A stretch of 64,000 nucleotides of DNA from the NCBI RefSeq assembly GCF_039537585.1, contig NZ_BAABAU010000001.1, positions 1,116,001-1,180,000 on the forward strand, written 5' to 3'. Positions 63,436-64,000 of the stretch are shown piece by piece. The stretch is from Frondihabitans peucedani. GTDB lineage: Bacteria; Actinomycetota; Actinomycetes; Actinomycetales; Microbacteriaceae. A program made the position numbers and the translations under genes. The notes under the pieces are model-generated. The model saw only the letters and a program-made list of their open reading frames with translations. It had not been told where the DNA came from and did not search any database. How positions within the stretch are numbered: position 1 is the stretch's first letter; each line of letters begins with the position of its first letter.

Positions 63436-64000
63436 CTATTGCAGGTAGCCGTCCTCCGCCGCGCGACGGATGAGCTCGGCCTTCTTCGACGCCGGTCGGT
63501 TCGCCTTCGCGTACTTCTCGCGCACGCGACGGAGGTACGTCTTCGCCGTCTCGTACTGCACGTTCATCTGCTGCGCCACCTCGTTGGTGCTGAAGCCCGA
63601 GACGTAGAGGCGGAAGGCCTCCGCCTCGCCGGCGCTGAGCTTCGGCCGGCTCTGGTTGGCCGCGCCGACCGGCAGCGGCCGCCAGTCGCGCTGGGGCGCG
63701 TTGTCGCGGGCGACGCCCATGACCTGGCGAGCGGCGTCCATGACCTCGCGCATCGGCAGCGCCTTCGACAGGAACGCCGAGGCCCCGGCCTCGAGGGCGC
63801 GCTCCCGCGACTCGCGCGTGTCGAGGGACGACAGGACGACGACCTTCGCGCCGGCCGCGCGGCAGGTGCGGACGCGCGCCTCGATCGACACGGGCTCCTT
63901 GAGCTGGAAGTCGAGGAACACCAGATCGGTCGGGAAGTTGTCGCTGTGCACGAGCTGCAGCCAGGTGTGCGCGGTCAGCACGAGATCGAAGTCGTAGGCG
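63436..64000 (-). CDS. LuxR/NarL-type response regulator (N-terminus cut by window edge)
   Basis: Partial: about 188 codons up to position 64000 and continuing beyond. The receiver shows the likely phosphoacceptor Asp in DLVFLDFQLK, the switch Ser in VVLSSLDT and the Lys in ASAFLSKALP. After a Gln/Pro linker the LuxR HTH has LSAGEAEAFRLYVSGFSTNE and VAQQMNVQYETAKTYLRRVR, slightly shortened compared with the family. No kinase is visible in the window. DNA target unknown. Confidence 0.85.
   Translation of the reverse strand, partial: AYDFDLVLTAHTWLQLVHSDNFPTDLVFLDFQLKEPVSIEARVRTCRAAGAKVVVLSSLDTRESRERALEAGASAFLSKALPMREVMDAARQVMGVARDNAPQRDWRPLPVGAANQSRPKLSAGEAEAFRLYVSGFSTNEVAQQMNVQYETAKTYLRRVREKYAKANRPASKKAELIRRAAEDGYLQ

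Overview
This is a high-GC chromosomal segment with strong third-position GC, from an actinobacterium. The gene set suggests Micrococcales, most likely Microbacteriaceae: DUF2510 protein, Tad pilus block, 6C RNA and many leaderless start sites. Almost everything is chromosomal housekeeping. I see no insertion sequence, prophage or CRISPR array. Two stretches follow the gene order I remember from Mycobacterium tuberculosis: 0.7-19 kb (lpdA, punA, pmmB-like, add, deoA, cdd, sdhCDAB) and 45.7-61 kb (holB, topA, TadE-like genes, tadA, 6C RNA, acs, ridA, DUF4177, ponA, metallophosphoesterase).

Region by region. 0-12.7 kb holds nucleoside salvage. A BmpA lipoprotein and an ABC importer (one double-ATPase, two permeases) feed cytidine deaminase, pyrimidine phosphorylase, adenosine deaminase and an orphan PTS IIA/IIB pair in one long minus-strand operon. 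Purine nucleoside phosphorylase and a phospho-sugar mutase lie on the other strand. 12.9-15.4 kb is a divergent GDP-mannose synthase / GT4 mannosyltransferase pair. 15.4-19 kb is succinate dehydrogenase. 19-21.5 kb is a small accessory cluster of poorly known proteins that resemble type VII secretion accessory or toxin-associated proteins. 21.5-27.8 kb is a complete mannitol PTS regulon (mtlD, mtlF, mtlA, ptsI, DeoR-type regulator, ptsH) with a shared operator region. 27.8-36 kb has xthA, trpS, a GNAT enzyme, ribD-ribA, an MFS carrier and an ABC exporter. 36.2-45.3 kb has nicotinamidase, PBP4-type carboxypeptidase, an oxidoreductase-ribokinase pair, an oxyanion (molybdate/tungstate-like) importer with fused permease and ATPase, and twin Tat-exported GH16 proteins. 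45.6-54.5 kb has tRNA-Thr, TetR, holB-tmk-topA and a reduced Tad pilus locus. 54.6-64 kb has the 6C RNA, acs, ridA, ponA, a metallophosphoesterase, tRNA-Pro, a DUF2510 membrane protein, tdk and a truncated LuxR-type response regulator.

The most unusual signals are not genes. (1) The octamer GATCCTGC and its complement occur about 50 times, roughly once per 1.2 kb on both strands and often against codon preference, far above what composition predicts. (2) Two convergent intergenic regions (3.5-3.7 kb and 35.8-36.2 kb) carry alternating palindromes of two related types. (3) A third repeat family sits just downstream of both tRNA genes.
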